A stretch of 39,989 nt of DNA from CALMEC01 sp964393105 (GTDB lineage: Bacteria > Actinomycetota > Thermoleophilia > Miltoncostaeales > Miltoncostaeaceae): positions 1 through 39,989 of the forward strand of contig CAYMSM010000054.1 in NCBI GenBank assembly GCA_964393105.1, written 5' to 3'. The notes under the pieces are model-generated. The model was not told the DNA's origin. It was given only the letters and a program-made list of their open reading frames with translations, and searched no databases. This document shows, piece by piece, positions 1-7,399 of this stretch (within the stretch, counting starts at the first letter, position 1; each line of letters begins with the position of its first letter). The position numbers were made by a program, and so were the translations under genes.

Positions 1-153
1 GTGCGCCCGTCGAGGACTCCGGGGTATCGAGCAGGGCGCGATCCCGGCTTGGGACTGCAACGAGACACAGATCCGCGGCCCGGCAGCCGACCCGACGATC
101 GGGCGTGCTTGGTTCCCTTGCACGCCGGGTGACGATGGGACACGCTTCGGCCG

Positions 154-756
154 GTGCGCATCGGGATCCTCATCTACTCCGGGGTCGACCTGCTCGATTG
201 CGGCGGGCCCTATGAGGTGTTTCTGACAGCCAGCCGCCTCGCTGAACGAGACGGCATGACCGCGCCGTTCGAGGTCGTCACGATCGGGGTCGGCGACGCG
301 CCGATTGCGTCGTACGGCGGGTTGGGCCTGGTGCCCCAGACGAGCGTGTCAGACGCCGGCCAGGTGGACGTGTTGATCGTGCCCGGCGCGATCGCGATCG
401 ACGAGGCGCTCGCCGATGCAGCGATTCGCGACGCGATCGACACGTTGAGCACAGGTGCCGAGATCACGACATCGGTGTGCACCGGGGCGTTCCTGCTCGG
501 CGCGAGCGGTCTCCTCGACGGACGGCCGTGGACGACACACTGGGAGGACGTCGACCCGCTGGCCGGCAGGATCGGCGAGTCCGGTGCGACCAGGGACGTC
601 CGCTGGGTCGACAGCGGCGCGATCGTCACCTCGGGCGGGCTCTCGTCGGGTATCGCGATGGCGCTGCACCTGGTTGACCGTGCCGCCGGACGCGACCTGG
701 CGGAGCGCACGGCCCGCCAGATCGAGTACGACTGGGACCCCAGCGGGGGCCGGTAA
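154..756 (+). CDS. DJ-1/PfpI family protein (isonitrile hydratase-like)
   Basis: A 200-residue single-domain protein of the DJ-1/PfpI (class I glutamine amidotransferase-like) fold, probably cytoplasmic. The nucleophile elbow SVCTGAFLLG places the reactive Cys at residue 109. It is followed by the LLDGRPWTTHW segment typical of the AraC-N/isonitrile-hydratase branch, and Glu21 in GPYEVF is the usual acidic partner of the Cys. Length and motifs match the family from end to end. GTG start; no strong ribosome site. A permease gene follows after 8 bases, so they are probably cotranscribed. Family membership is clear. The substrate is not: isonitrile hydratase, a glyoxalase III-like role and a protease-like role are all possible. 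Confidence 0.85.
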   Translation: MRIGILIYSGVDLLDCGGPYEVFLTASRLAERDGMTAPFEVVTIGVGDAPIASYGGLGLVPQTSVSDAGQVDVLIVPGAIAIDEALADAAIRDAIDTLSTGAEITTSVCTGAFLLGASGLLDGRPWTTHWEDVDPLAGRIGESGATRDVRWVDSGAIVTSGGLSSGIAMALHLVDRAAGRDLAERTARQIEYDWDPSGGR

Positions 757-764
757 CCCTCCAC

Positions 765-1970
765 GTGCCCGGCGGACCAGCGACTTCCGAGATCCAGCAC
801 GCGACCGAAGACGGCTGGGTCCGTCGGCTCGGGCCGTGGATGGGCATTGGCACGAGCCCGGCCGCGCTGATGGTGGGCGGCGGGGTCGCCTACGGCAACG
901 AGACCTGGCGGCTCGCGGTGGCGGTGCTGGTCGGCGTGGCCGTGCTCACCGGGCTCGCCGTCGCGCAGGGGATGCTGGGGCAACGTCGCCATGCCCGCCT
1001 GCGGACCCTCGCCGCGGACGCCCTTGGCCCCGAGGGCGGACGGCGCATCGCCTCCCCGGTGCTCGCTGTGATGATGGTGGGGTGGTTCGGCTTCAACACC
1101 AGCGTCGCCGGGACCGGGCTCGGCCGCCTGCTCCATGTCCCGTCCCGCGTGGGGATGGCGCTGTTCGCAGTGGCGATGCTGGCCGTCGCCTGGCACGGCT
1201 TGAACACGCTGTCCTGGACGGCGCTCGCCGCTGGGCTCGCCACCGTCGTGCTCGCCGTCGACGGCCTGCGCATCGCGCTCGCCGACCGCGCCGGCCCGCT
1301 GCTCGGCGACGGGGTTCCCCAAGGCGATCTCGGTGTGCTTCCGGCAATCGCCGTGATGGTTGGCTATGGCGCGGCGTTCGCGCTTCGCACCCCGGACTTC
1401 ACGCATGATCTGGCGCGCCCGCGCCAGGTGGTGTGGTGCGCGACGCTCGGCCTGGCGGCGCCCCTGCTCGCGTTCGCCACGGCAGGCGCCATCCTGGAGC
1501 TCTCGACGGGCACGTGGAATCTGGTGGACGTCCTGGAGCGGCTCGGCAGCCCCAACGTCGCATACGCGTTCGTCGCGCTCGGCTTCGCGGGCTCGGTGCT
1601 GACCAACCTCCACAGCGGGGCGTTGTCGTTCGAGGACGCCATCCCCCACCTGACCCACCGGGGTGCGCTCGTGATCGTCGCGGTCATCGGCACCGGGCTG
1701 GCGGCGCTGAACTTCGCCGACAGCATGATCGGGTTCCTGACGGCGATGGCCCTGGCCGCGCCCTGCCTGATCGGCGTGTTGTGGATCGACGAGCTGCGCG
1801 GTCACCGGGGCGCGGCACGCTACGTCAGGGTCGGTATCTGGGCCTGGGCCGCCGGCGTGGGCGTGGGCGTCACGTTGCGGCTGATCGATTCCCATGTGGC
1901 GCTTCCCGTCGGCATCGCGGCAGCGGCAGCAGTCGCAGCCACACCGCTGCTTCGGCCGCGACATGGGTAG
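765..1970 (+). CDS. NCS1-type purine/cytosine permease (CodB-like)
   Basis: A 401-residue, very hydrophobic integral membrane protein with roughly 11-12 predicted helices. The GWFGFNTSVAG segment near residue 105 and TPDFTHDLARP near residue 208 resemble the nucleobase:cation symporter-1 signatures of CodB-type cytosine permeases. It should import a nitrogenous ring compound or a related small molecule with a cation; the substrate cannot be told from sequence. The start is GTG at 765, 8 bases after the DJ-1 gene. The 3' end overlaps the aminotransferase start at 1963, which suggests an operon of permease, aminotransferase and methyltransferase. Confidence 0.8.
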   Translation: MPGGPATSEIQHATEDGWVRRLGPWMGIGTSPAALMVGGGVAYGNETWRLAVAVLVGVAVLTGLAVAQGMLGQRRHARLRTLAADALGPEGGRRIASPVLAVMMVGWFGFNTSVAGTGLGRLLHVPSRVGMALFAVAMLAVAWHGLNTLSWTALAAGLATVVLAVDGLRIALADRAGPLLGDGVPQGDLGVLPAIAVMVGYGAAFALRTPDFTHDLARPRQVVWCATLGLAAPLLAFATAGAILELSTGTWNLVDVLERLGSPNVAYAFVALGFAGSVLTNLHSGALSFEDAIPHLTHRGALVIVAVIGTGLAALNFADSMIGFLTAMALAAPCLIGVLWIDELRGHRGAARYVRVGIWAWAAGVGVGVTLRLIDSHVALPVGIAAAAAVAATPLLRPRHG

Positions 1971-3156
1971 GCTCAGTCCTGCCGTGAGCGCACTCGACCG
2001 CCTCGCCCGCCGTGCCGGGCGCATCGCCCCGTTCGAGGTGATGGAGGTCCTCGCCCACGCCCACCGGATGCAGGCAGCCGGCGCCGACGTGATCCACCTC
2101 GAGGTCGGCGAGCCCGACTTCCCCACGCCCCAGCCGATCGTCGACGCGGCGATACGGGCGCTCAACTCGTCGCCGATGTCCTACACACCGGCGATCGGCC
2201 TGCCGCAGCTTCGGGAGGCGATCTGCGGGTACTACGCCGATCGCTACGGGCTGTCGGTGCCGGTCGAGCGCATCGTGGTCACGGCAGGCTCCAGCGCGGC
2301 GCTGCTCCTGGCACTGGGCTTGGTGCTCGACGTCGGCGACGAGGCTTTGATCGGCGACCCCGGCTATCCGTGCAACCGCCACTTCGTCACGTTCGTCGAC
2401 GCCGAGGCCGTGCTCGTCCCCACCGACGCCGAGACCAACTACCAGGTGACCGCCGAGCTGCTCGAGGCCGCCTGGACATCCAAGACCCGCGCGGTGATCG
2501 CGGCATCGCCCTCCAACCCGACGGGCACGCTGATCGAGCCGCACGAGTGGGGGCGCATCGCAGCGCTCTGTCGCAGTCGAGGGGCGACGCTCGTCGCCGA
2601 CGAGATCTACCAGGGCCTGGTCTATGGACGCGAGCCGCACACGATCTTGTCCCTGACCGACAACGCGATCGTGGTCAACAGCTTCAGCAAGTACTTCCAG
2701 ATGACCGGTTGGCGGCTGGGGTGGCTCGTCGTACCCGACGGCCTCGAGCGTGAGGTCGAGAAACTCGCCCAGAACCTGTTCATCTGCCCTTCGACACCGG
2801 CGCAGTACGCCGCGCTCGCCGCCTTTTCGCCACCGACCATCGAGATCCTGGAGTCACGGCGCGCTGAACTCGAATGCCGGCGTGACGTTCTGCTGGCCGC
2901 GCTCCCCGGCATCGGGTTCGGCGTACGCGCGCGGCCGGACGGCGCGTTCTACATCTACTGCGACGTGGGCGGGATCACCGACGACAGCTTTGCGTTGGCC
3001 CGCCGCATCCTGGACCAGACGGCCGTGGCCATGACACCCGGGCGCGATTTCGGATTCGCGGCACCCGACCGGCACATGCGGATCGCCTACACCCAGACGG
3101 TCCCGCGTCTGGAGGAGGCGGTCGATCGCATCCGGCGGATGCTCGCGACGACGTGA
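1963..3156 (+). CDS. Class I/II pyridoxal-phosphate aminotransferase
   Basis: A fold-type I aminotransferase of about 397 residues. The PLP lysine lies in NSFSKYFQMTGWRLGW (Lys243 counted from the ATG at 1963), and the upstream SPSNPTGT and VADEIYQGL segments are typical of AspC/AlaA-like enzymes. Start choice: ATG 1963 (MGRLSPAV) overlaps the permease stop by 8 bases, and GTG 1984 is an alternative. It should transfer an amino group between an amino acid and a 2-oxo acid; the specificity is unknown. The stop overlaps the next gene's GTG by 4 bases (GTGA), implying translational coupling. Confidence 0.88.
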   Translation: MGRLSPAVSALDRLARRAGRIAPFEVMEVLAHAHRMQAAGADVIHLEVGEPDFPTPQPIVDAAIRALNSSPMSYTPAIGLPQLREAICGYYADRYGLSVPVERIVVTAGSSAALLLALGLVLDVGDEALIGDPGYPCNRHFVTFVDAEAVLVPTDAETNYQVTAELLEAAWTSKTRAVIAASPSNPTGTLIEPHEWGRIAALCRSRGATLVADEIYQGLVYGREPHTILSLTDNAIVVNSFSKYFQMTGWRLGWLVVPDGLEREVEKLAQNLFICPSTPAQYAALAAFSPPTIEILESRRAELECRRDVLLAALPGIGFGVRARPDGAFYIYCDVGGITDDSFALARRILDQTAVAMTPGRDFGFAAPDRHMRIAYTQTVPRLEEAVDRIRRMLATT

Positions 3157-3938
3157 CACAGGGATCGCGACACCAGCGCGACTGGGAGGCGCTCGCGGAG
3201 CTCGACCCGCTGTACGCGATCCTGAGCACCGCCGAGGCCAAACACGGTGGCTGGGATACCGAGGCGTTCCTTGCGACCGGTGTCGACGATGTGGCCCGGA
3301 TCCTCGCAACGGCCGAACGGCTGGGGTTGCCTGCGCGCCGTGAGGCCACGTTCGAGCTGGGATGCGGCGTCGGCCGGCTGACCCGCGCCCTCGCACCCCA
3401 CTTCGCACGGTGTGTCGGCGTCGACATCTCGCCGACGATGATCGCCACGGCTCGGGAACTGAACAGCGCCGTCGCCAACTGCGAATGGATCGTCAATGCG
3501 ACGGACAACCTGCGCAGGTTCGACGACGGATCGTTCGACCTCGTGCTCTCGCACCTGGTGTTGCAGCACGTCCCGACGCGTGCGGCGATCCTGACCCTGC
3601 TCGGCGAGCTCGGCCGGATCCTCGCTCCGGGCGGCCTGCTGATCGTGCAGCTCCCCGCCTCGATGCCGCTTCGCCAGCGCCTGCAGCCGCGCCGGCGCCT
3701 CTACGCGACCCTTCGCCGCGTCGGCGTCAGCGACACGCTGCTGTACCGAAGAGCAGGGCTCAACCCGATCCGCATGAACTGGGCGCCACGTCCCCAAGTC
3801 GAGACGCGCCTCACCGGCGCCGGCGCGCACGTGCTCGATGTCGAGCTGGGATGGCTCGGCGACCGCGCGACCACGGGCCGGGAGGTCAACCTGACCTACC
3901 TGGCCACGCGCCACGGGTCGGGGCGCTCCACCACGTAG
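3153..3938 (+). CDS. Class I SAM-dependent methyltransferase
   Basis: A 261-residue protein with a Rossmann-type methyltransferase core. Motif I is ELGCGVGRLTRAL (about residues 69-81), followed by the acidic VGVDIS strand that binds the SAM ribose. Later come FDLVLSHLVLQHVP and LGRILAPGGLLIVQLP, matching the Methyltransf_11/25 pattern. The acceptor is unknown. The start GTG overlaps the aminotransferase stop, and this is the last gene of the 765-3938 run. It converges on the Uma2 gene with only six bases between the stops. Confidence 0.85.
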   Translation: MTQGSRHQRDWEALAELDPLYAILSTAEAKHGGWDTEAFLATGVDDVARILATAERLGLPARREATFELGCGVGRLTRALAPHFARCVGVDISPTMIATARELNSAVANCEWIVNATDNLRRFDDGSFDLVLSHLVLQHVPTRAAILTLLGELGRILAPGGLLIVQLPASMPLRQRLQPRRRLYATLRRVGVSDTLLYRRAGLNPIRMNWAPRPQVETRLTGAGAHVLDVELGWLGDRATTGREVNLTYLATRHGSGRSTT

Positions 3939-3944
3939 CCCGGA

Positions 3945-4523
3945 TCAGGGAGCAGGGAGCATGTCGACGACCGGGATGCTGGAACCGAGACCCGGCAGCT
4001 CGATCGTCTCCGTGGACTCGACCTGCCTGACGGACGCGTACCGCTGCGACCCTCGACCCGAGAAGACCACGACGCGCCGTGCGGCGATGTCGACGACCCA
4101 GTACGTCGACGCTCCCCATGACGCATATGCCGCCGCCTTCTCGGCCAGATCGCGCTTGAGGCTCGTCTGGGCCACCTCGACCATGAGCAGCAGATCGCTC
4201 GGGCGGACCCAGTCGTCGATCCGACGCCCGATCGCGAGGTCGGGAACGCGGTACTGATGCTGCCCAAGCGGAAACGTGGTCTGGACCCTGATCTCATAGG
4301 TCGGCCAGGGGTACTTCAGGCTCATCACGCCGTTGATGTTCCGGATGACCAACGCGTGGGGCAGGCCCTCGGGGCTCATTTCGACGAGCACCCCGTCGAC
4401 CAGCTCCAAGCGTTCCAATTCGGAGAGGATCCCAACCTCAGACATGCGTATGGCGTCCGCAACGCTGAGCTTGCGCACCTGTCCCGAGACGGAGCCTGTG
4501 ACCTCGAGAGTCGACACACCCAC
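3945..4523 (-). CDS. Uma2 family putative endonuclease (DUF820)
   Basis: A 192-residue protein of the Uma2 family, a PD-(D/E)XK-fold group common in cyanobacteria and Actinobacteria and of uncertain cellular role. Visible landmarks are ELVDGVLVEMSPEG, VPDLAIG (the acidic PD position), LLMVEVAQTSLKRDLAEKA (Glu and Lys positions) and the WGASTYWVVD strand. The start is GTG, supported by a GGGAGG ribosome site six bases upstream. It is transcribed away from the selenoprotein gene at 4596 across a 72-base gap. The family call is firm; nuclease activity is inferred from the fold. Confidence 0.85.
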   Translation of the reverse strand: MGVSTLEVTGSVSGQVRKLSVADAIRMSEVGILSELERLELVDGVLVEMSPEGLPHALVIRNINGVMSLKYPWPTYEIRVQTTFPLGQHQYRVPDLAIGRRIDDWVRPSDLLLMVEVAQTSLKRDLAEKAAAYASWGASTYWVVDIAARRVVVFSGRGSQRYASVRQVESTETIELPGLGSSIPVVDMLPAP

Positions 4524-4595
4524 AAGGTACCTCCCTTCATGCGTTTATGGAACGTGTCTGCACCCACTGGCTCGTGCAATCGACCCGACTTGCCG

Positions 4596-5153
4596 ATGAG
4601 CCTAAGGATCGGCAAAGTCGCGTCTGTGCCCCGCGCACAGCCCCTCCCGGACCTCATCTTCGCCACCACGGACGGGCGCGAGGTCCGGCTGTCCGAGTTC
4701 CGGGGCGAGGCGATGGTGCTGGTGTTCATGCGTCACCTCGGCTGAATCGCCTGCAACGAGCACCTGGTCGAGGTCGCTGCACAACGCCAAACGCTCGCCG
4801 GACGCGTGATCGGGGTCGCGTTCGCTCCCGCCGCATCCGTCGTGATCTTCGAACGCGGACTCGATCTGGGCGTCCCGATCCTGTGCGACCCGGCGCGCGT
4901 CGCATACGGCGTGTTCGGATTCGGGCGGACGTCGTGGTGGCTGGCGATCCTCCGGCCCGGATACTGGGTCCGCCTGGCACAGGCGCTTCGGCGGGGGCGG
5001 CGGCTGAGACGTGTACGCGAGGATCCAGGACAGCTCGGCGGCGATGTCGTGCTCGACTCGGACGGCCGGCTGCGATGGGTCTATCGAAGCCGCTGGCCGG
5101 CCGATCGCCCCTCCCTCGATGCCGTCAGGGCCGCCCTGCTCGCGGCGGCCTGA
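4596..5153 (+). CDS. Selenocysteine-containing peroxiredoxin/thioredoxin-like protein (UxxC; in-frame TGA = Sec)
   Basis: Read through the TGA at 4743-4745, this frame gives a 185-residue AhpC/TSA-type thioredoxin-fold protein. The N-terminal part LPDLIFATTDGREVRLSEF and strand AMVLVFMRHLG run straight into U50-I-A-C53, the redox motif position, then NEHLVEVAAQ and RVIGVAFAPAASVVIF. The C-terminal half has GVPILCDPARVAYGVFGFGR, as in the peroxiredoxin-like AhpC-TSA_2 (PRXL2) group, where the same site is CxxC. Protein-like sequence is in the same frame on both sides of the TGA, a SECIS-like hairpin follows, and selD is 10 kb away. The gene should reduce peroxides or disulfides. No ribosome site is clear; ATG 4596, TTG 4590 and GTG 4626 are possible starts. 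Gene callers would report a broken gene with a start at 4806. Confidence 0.85.
4743..4778 (+). promoter_or_regulatory. Sec UGA codon plus SECIS-like hairpin (peroxiredoxin-like gene)
   Basis: The UGA (4743-4745) is followed by a hairpin. The lower stem is AGC (4759-4761) with GCU (4776-4778); the upper stem is ACCU (4762-4765) with AGGU (4771-4774); one C (4775) is bulged. The apical loop is GGUCG (4766-4770). Twenty bases separate the UGA from the loop. Known bacterial SECIS elements have a G in the first two loop positions and a spacing of about 16-37 bases, so this fits. Confidence 0.72.
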
Positions 5154-5157
5154 CGGA

Positions 5158-5190
5158 CCGGACGCCCGCCCGGCGGCGACGCACGTCCGG
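5158..5190. terminator. Hairpin between convergent genes
   Basis: CCGGACG (5158-5164) pairs perfectly with CGTCCGG (5184-5190). It lies between the stops of the convergent peroxiredoxin-like and Flp pilin genes. No U-tract follows, so it is a probable bidirectional terminator by position and structure only. Confidence 0.4.
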
Positions 5191-5200
5191 CCCGTCCGCA

Positions 5201-5434
5201 TCAGGCGACCAACTGCGTGACGAGCTTCTTGATCGCCTTGACGAGGCCGTCCTTGAGCTTGTCGCCGATGTCGTCGCCCCACTTACCTGCGACCACCCCC
5301 ACGCCGCTCACCAGGAGCGCCACCATCACGACGATCCCGACGTACTCCACGGTGCCCTGACCACGCTGCTCGGTCATGCGATCCCACGCGCGCATCGCAC
5401 GCACCGTCGTCCACGCCATCACCTTGTAGCCCAT
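5201..5434 (-). CDS. Flp-type (type IVb) pilin
   Basis: A 77-residue prepilin. A basic leader (MGYKVMAWTTVRAMRAWDR...) ends in RG, followed by QGTVEY. This places Glu at +5 and Tyr at +6 after the cleavage glycine, exactly the Flp G/xxxxEY rule for TadV/CpaA-type prepilin peptidases. A single hydrophobic helix (VGIVVMVALLVSGVGVVAG) and a short amphipathic tail (WGDDIGDKLKDGLVKAIKKLV) complete it. The protein would be processed and assembled in the membrane by a Tad secretion system, which is not in this window. ATG at 5434 is chosen because GGAGGGG precedes it; the longer upstream frame is not needed. Confidence 0.85.
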   Translation of the reverse strand: MGYKVMAWTTVRAMRAWDRMTEQRGQGTVEYVGIVVMVALLVSGVGVVAGKWGDDIGDKLKDGLVKAIKKLVTQLVA

Positions 5435-5487
5435 TGCTCCCCTCCAGTTCGTTATGTACGGGCGACATGGATGCTGCGACGCAGGGG

Positions 5488-5513
5488 TGTTACAGCGCGA
5501 CACCGAGGTGTCA
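5488..5513. promoter_or_regulatory. Palindromic site upstream of the Flp pilin (copy 1)
   Basis: TGTTACAGCGC leads into the palindrome GACACC-GA-GGTGTC (perfect 6-base arms). It lies 55-80 bases upstream of the pilin start. A near-identical block sits at 6292-6318, before the second pilin-like gene. The repetition suggests a shared operator or promoter element. Confidence 0.6.
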
Positions 5514-5596
5514 CAAAATGCATTCGTCTCTGTGCCAATCCCCGACACCTTTGGGCCGTCAATGACCGCGCCAACCGTCGCCATCCGGCACGGCAG

Positions 5597-6268
5597 TCAT
5601 TCCTTGACGGGCCCTTTGCCGGGGGGCGCCGGCACGCGCCGCGCATCGAGGCGCCGCTTGAGCGCCCGCAACATGGCGCGCTTGGCCAGAAGCTTGCCGC
5701 GGGCGATCACCACGTCCGCCGTCGCCTCGCCAAGGTCGCGCATGAACCTCCGGTAGGCGTCCTTGGGAGACATCGCCCTGAGCTCGCGTGCGTACGAGAT
5801 CGCCGCGTCGAACTGCGCCGTTGTCAACCCGAGCGGGTCTTCGGCGAGGGACGTGATCACGCCTCGCCCATCCGTCAGGAGCGCCACGGGGTCACGCACG
5901 AACTCGGTGAACGCACCCCACATGCCCTGACCGAATCCCGACGCGAACGCCGTGGCGCCGACAACGACGATCTCGCCGCCCGTGCGCACGGTCTGCCCGA
6001 CCCGACGAAGCGCACGGCCGATCGCCGGGTTCCGACGTTCGCGCGGCGTCAGCCCCAGATCGGGCGGACGCGGCGCAGGCTCTCTGATGCGATCGAGGCC
6101 GGACCAGACGTGGGGGATGATCGGAGGGGGCGCGCGGTCGGGCCGGACGTGTGACGCAAGCCATGCCCCGGCGGCAGCGACCAGGAGCGCCACGACGACG
6201 ACCAACCCCACGTGCTCAACGGTCGCCTGCCCCGACGCCCCGGCCCGCCGATGGCACCGCGAATCCAT
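5597..6268 (-). CDS. Protein with pilin-like N-terminus and pretoxin-like domain
   Basis: A 223-residue protein. Residues 1-35 repeat the pilin pattern: basic leader, G/QATVEH (Glu at +5), then the helix VGLVVVVALLVAAAGAWLA. A Pro-rich linker follows, then TGGEIVVVGATAFASG, GFGQGMWGAFTEFVRDPVAL and a long helical tail rich in Arg and Lys. The GFGQGMWGAF...DP pattern resembles the amphipathic pretoxin linkers found before C-terminal toxin domains in polymorphic toxins, but no recognisable toxin domain follows; the end (PPGKGPVKE) looks disordered. It could be a pilus-associated minor pilin or an effector that lost its tip. It shares an upstream palindromic site with the Flp pilin gene. The N-terminal assignment is secure; the rest is tentative. 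Confidence 0.6.
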   Translation of the reverse strand: MDSRCHRRAGASGQATVEHVGLVVVVALLVAAAGAWLASHVRPDRAPPPIIPHVWSGLDRIREPAPRPPDLGLTPRERRNPAIGRALRRVGQTVRTGGEIVVVGATAFASGFGQGMWGAFTEFVRDPVALLTDGRGVITSLAEDPLGLTTAQFDAAISYARELRAMSPKDAYRRFMRDLGEATADVVIARGKLLAKRAMLRALKRRLDARRVPAPPGKGPVKE

Positions 6269-6291
6269 GGGACGACGCTACGGCCGGCATG

Positions 6292-6318
6292 TGTTACAGC
6301 GCTGCACCGAGGTGTGCC
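6292..6318. promoter_or_regulatory. Palindromic site upstream of the pilin-like gene (copy 2)
   Basis: TGTTACAGCGCTGCACCGAG followed by GTGTGCC matches the block at 5488-5513 at nearly every position through ACCGAGGTGT. The palindrome arms are shorter here (CACC-GA-GGTG). It lies 24-50 bases upstream of the ATG at 6268. Confidence 0.58.
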
Positions 6319-6398
6319 AATACACGCGCGAAAATGCGTCAATCGTTGTAACAACTCAGGGACGGCTATGGTCACCAGACCAACGTCGCAGGAGCGTC

Positions 6399-6710
6399 AT
6401 GACAGTCATCACCGCCGTCACCGGCACCGTCGGCCGCGTCGTCGGCAACCTCCAGCAATCCGTCCGTCGCGCGCGGCTCGAGGGAGAGCGACGCGTCCTG
6501 CAACGCCAACATCGGGCCGCCCTCGAGGTCCTCGGCGGGCGCGTCATCGACCTCGTCCGCGCCGGGACCCTCACCGCAACGGCAATGGGCCCCGAGGTCG
6601 CAACGGTTGAGGCCAAGCTCATGGAGATCGACGCGAAATCCGCCGAATTGGACCGGCCCGATGAGCCGGTCCAGAGGCCGCCCAAGAGCCGTGTCGAGCC
6701 GGGCGTTTGA
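6399..6710 (+). CDS. Small helical protein of unknown function
   Basis: A 103-residue protein I do not recognise. AGGAG precedes the ATG by about five bases, supporting this start. The body (residues 15-85) is Arg/Glu/Leu-rich and probably a long helix or coiled coil (VRRARLEGERRVLQRQHRAA; VEAKLMEIDAKSAELDR). The C-terminus (LDRPDEPVQRPPKSR) is Pro-rich and disordered. No membrane segment. It is divergent from the pilin-like gene. Its last 60-odd bases are repeated just downstream (see repeat). Confidence 0.6.
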   Translation: MTVITAVTGTVGRVVGNLQQSVRRARLEGERRVLQRQHRAALEVLGGRVIDLVRAGTLTATAMGPEVATVEAKLMEIDAKSAELDRPDEPVQRPPKSRVEPGV

Positions 6711-6798
6711 AATCCAGCCGCAGTCAGCGTTTGGATCGGCCCAACGGGCCGGTCCATAGGCCGCCCAAGAGCCGTGGTGAATGCGGCGTTTGGAAGCC
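6648..6798 (+). repeat. Imperfect tandem repeat of the 3' end of the preceding gene
   Basis: Positions 6648-6715 and 6731-6798 align without gaps at 55 of 68 bases (period 83). Copy 1 encodes the C-terminus LDRPDEPVQRPPKSR and the stop. Copy 2 reads LDRPNGPVHRPPKSR in a different frame and lies outside the gene, as a period of 83 is not a multiple of three. Confidence 0.8.
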
Positions 6799-6866
6799 TT
6801 GCAGGCCGGCGTCACCGGTGTATTCTCTTCGAACTCCGTTTGTCGCACCGCGAGGAGGAACGGGGC

Positions 6867-7124
6867 ATGCGGGTCGAACCAGATCGCCAAGGGCACCACA
6901 GCTCCGAGGCGCCGGCCTGCCATCGCTGCGGGGTCCCGTTGCTCGAGGAGACGACGTTCTGCCCGTACTGCGAGCGGTGGCTTGACGATGCACGCGATCG
7001 GCCCCGCGCGCTGCGAAGGGGCGGTGTTGCGTCCCGAATCACCGAGCGCACCCTCTTGACCGTCGGTTTCGTATTCTTCGCCGCTGTCGCCGCAGTATGC
7101 GTCGTGGCCGCGCTGCTGATCTAG
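6867..7124 (+). CDS. Zinc-ribbon protein with C-terminal membrane helix
   Basis: An 85-residue protein. CHRCG (about residue 18) and CPYC (about residue 32) form a two-CxxC zinc ribbon. A basic stretch follows, then one hydrophobic helix (LLTVGFVFFAAVAAVCVVAA) at the extreme C-terminus, so the ribbon probably faces the cytoplasm on a tail anchor. GAGGAGG upstream of the ATG decides the start. Function unknown; such proteins often act as small adaptor or regulatory factors. Confidence 0.7.
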   Translation: MRVEPDRQGHHSSEAPACHRCGVPLLEETTFCPYCERWLDDARDRPRALRRGGVASRITERTLLTVGFVFFAAVAAVCVVAALLI

Positions 7125-7207
7125 CGCCCACCGGACGGCGACGCAGTTCGCACCGACCTTGAGCGGCCGACCGTGCCGTACCCACCCCATGGAGGTTCAC
7201 GATCCCC

Positions 7208-7378
7208 TTGAGCAGCACTACCAATCACGACGCGTTTTCGATCGGCGACGAGGTCGTCGGTCAGTTCAGGTGCTCGGGGTGTGATCTTCTCATCGTCTCG
7301 CCCAAGGAGAACGACGGGGTGCTCGTCCTGCCGGCGTGCCCGTTGTGCGCATCCGAGGACTGGCGCCGGGTGTCGTAG
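7208..7378 (+). CDS. Small zinc-ribbon protein
   Basis: A 56-residue frame starting at TTG, the only usual start codon in this open frame after the stop at 7160; GGAGG lies 12 bases upstream. CSGC (residues 28-31) and CPLC (residues 50-53) flank a strand-like middle ending LVLPACPLC. This is the layout of short rubredoxin-like or FmdB-like zinc ribbons. Function unknown. It follows another zinc-ribbon gene after 83 bases. Confidence 0.6.
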   Translation: MSSTTNHDAFSIGDEVVGQFRCSGCDLLIVSPKENDGVLVLPACPLCASEDWRRVS

Positions 7379-7399
7379 CCCGGGGGGCCCGCGCAGGAA

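Noticed and set aside
1..153. Possible 3' end of an upstream gene
   Set aside because: All three plus frames are open for part of this stretch. One (frame 2, with WDC and WFPC) looks a little protein-like but would run into the DJ-1 gene to about 223. Not enough to call.
210..2165. 651-residue minus-strand open frame, and similar long antisense frames such as 32694-34289 and 38388-39878
   Set aside because: They lie opposite clear genes, are rich in Arg, Gly and Pro or in His, have no family features, and are typical antisense shadows of high-GC coding DNA.
4596..5153. Peroxiredoxin-like gene as a simple nonsense pseudogene
   Set aside because: The frame on both sides is intact with good codon use, the stop is TGA exactly at the catalytic Cys position, and a SECIS-like hairpin and selD are present. 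A second gene shows the same pattern.
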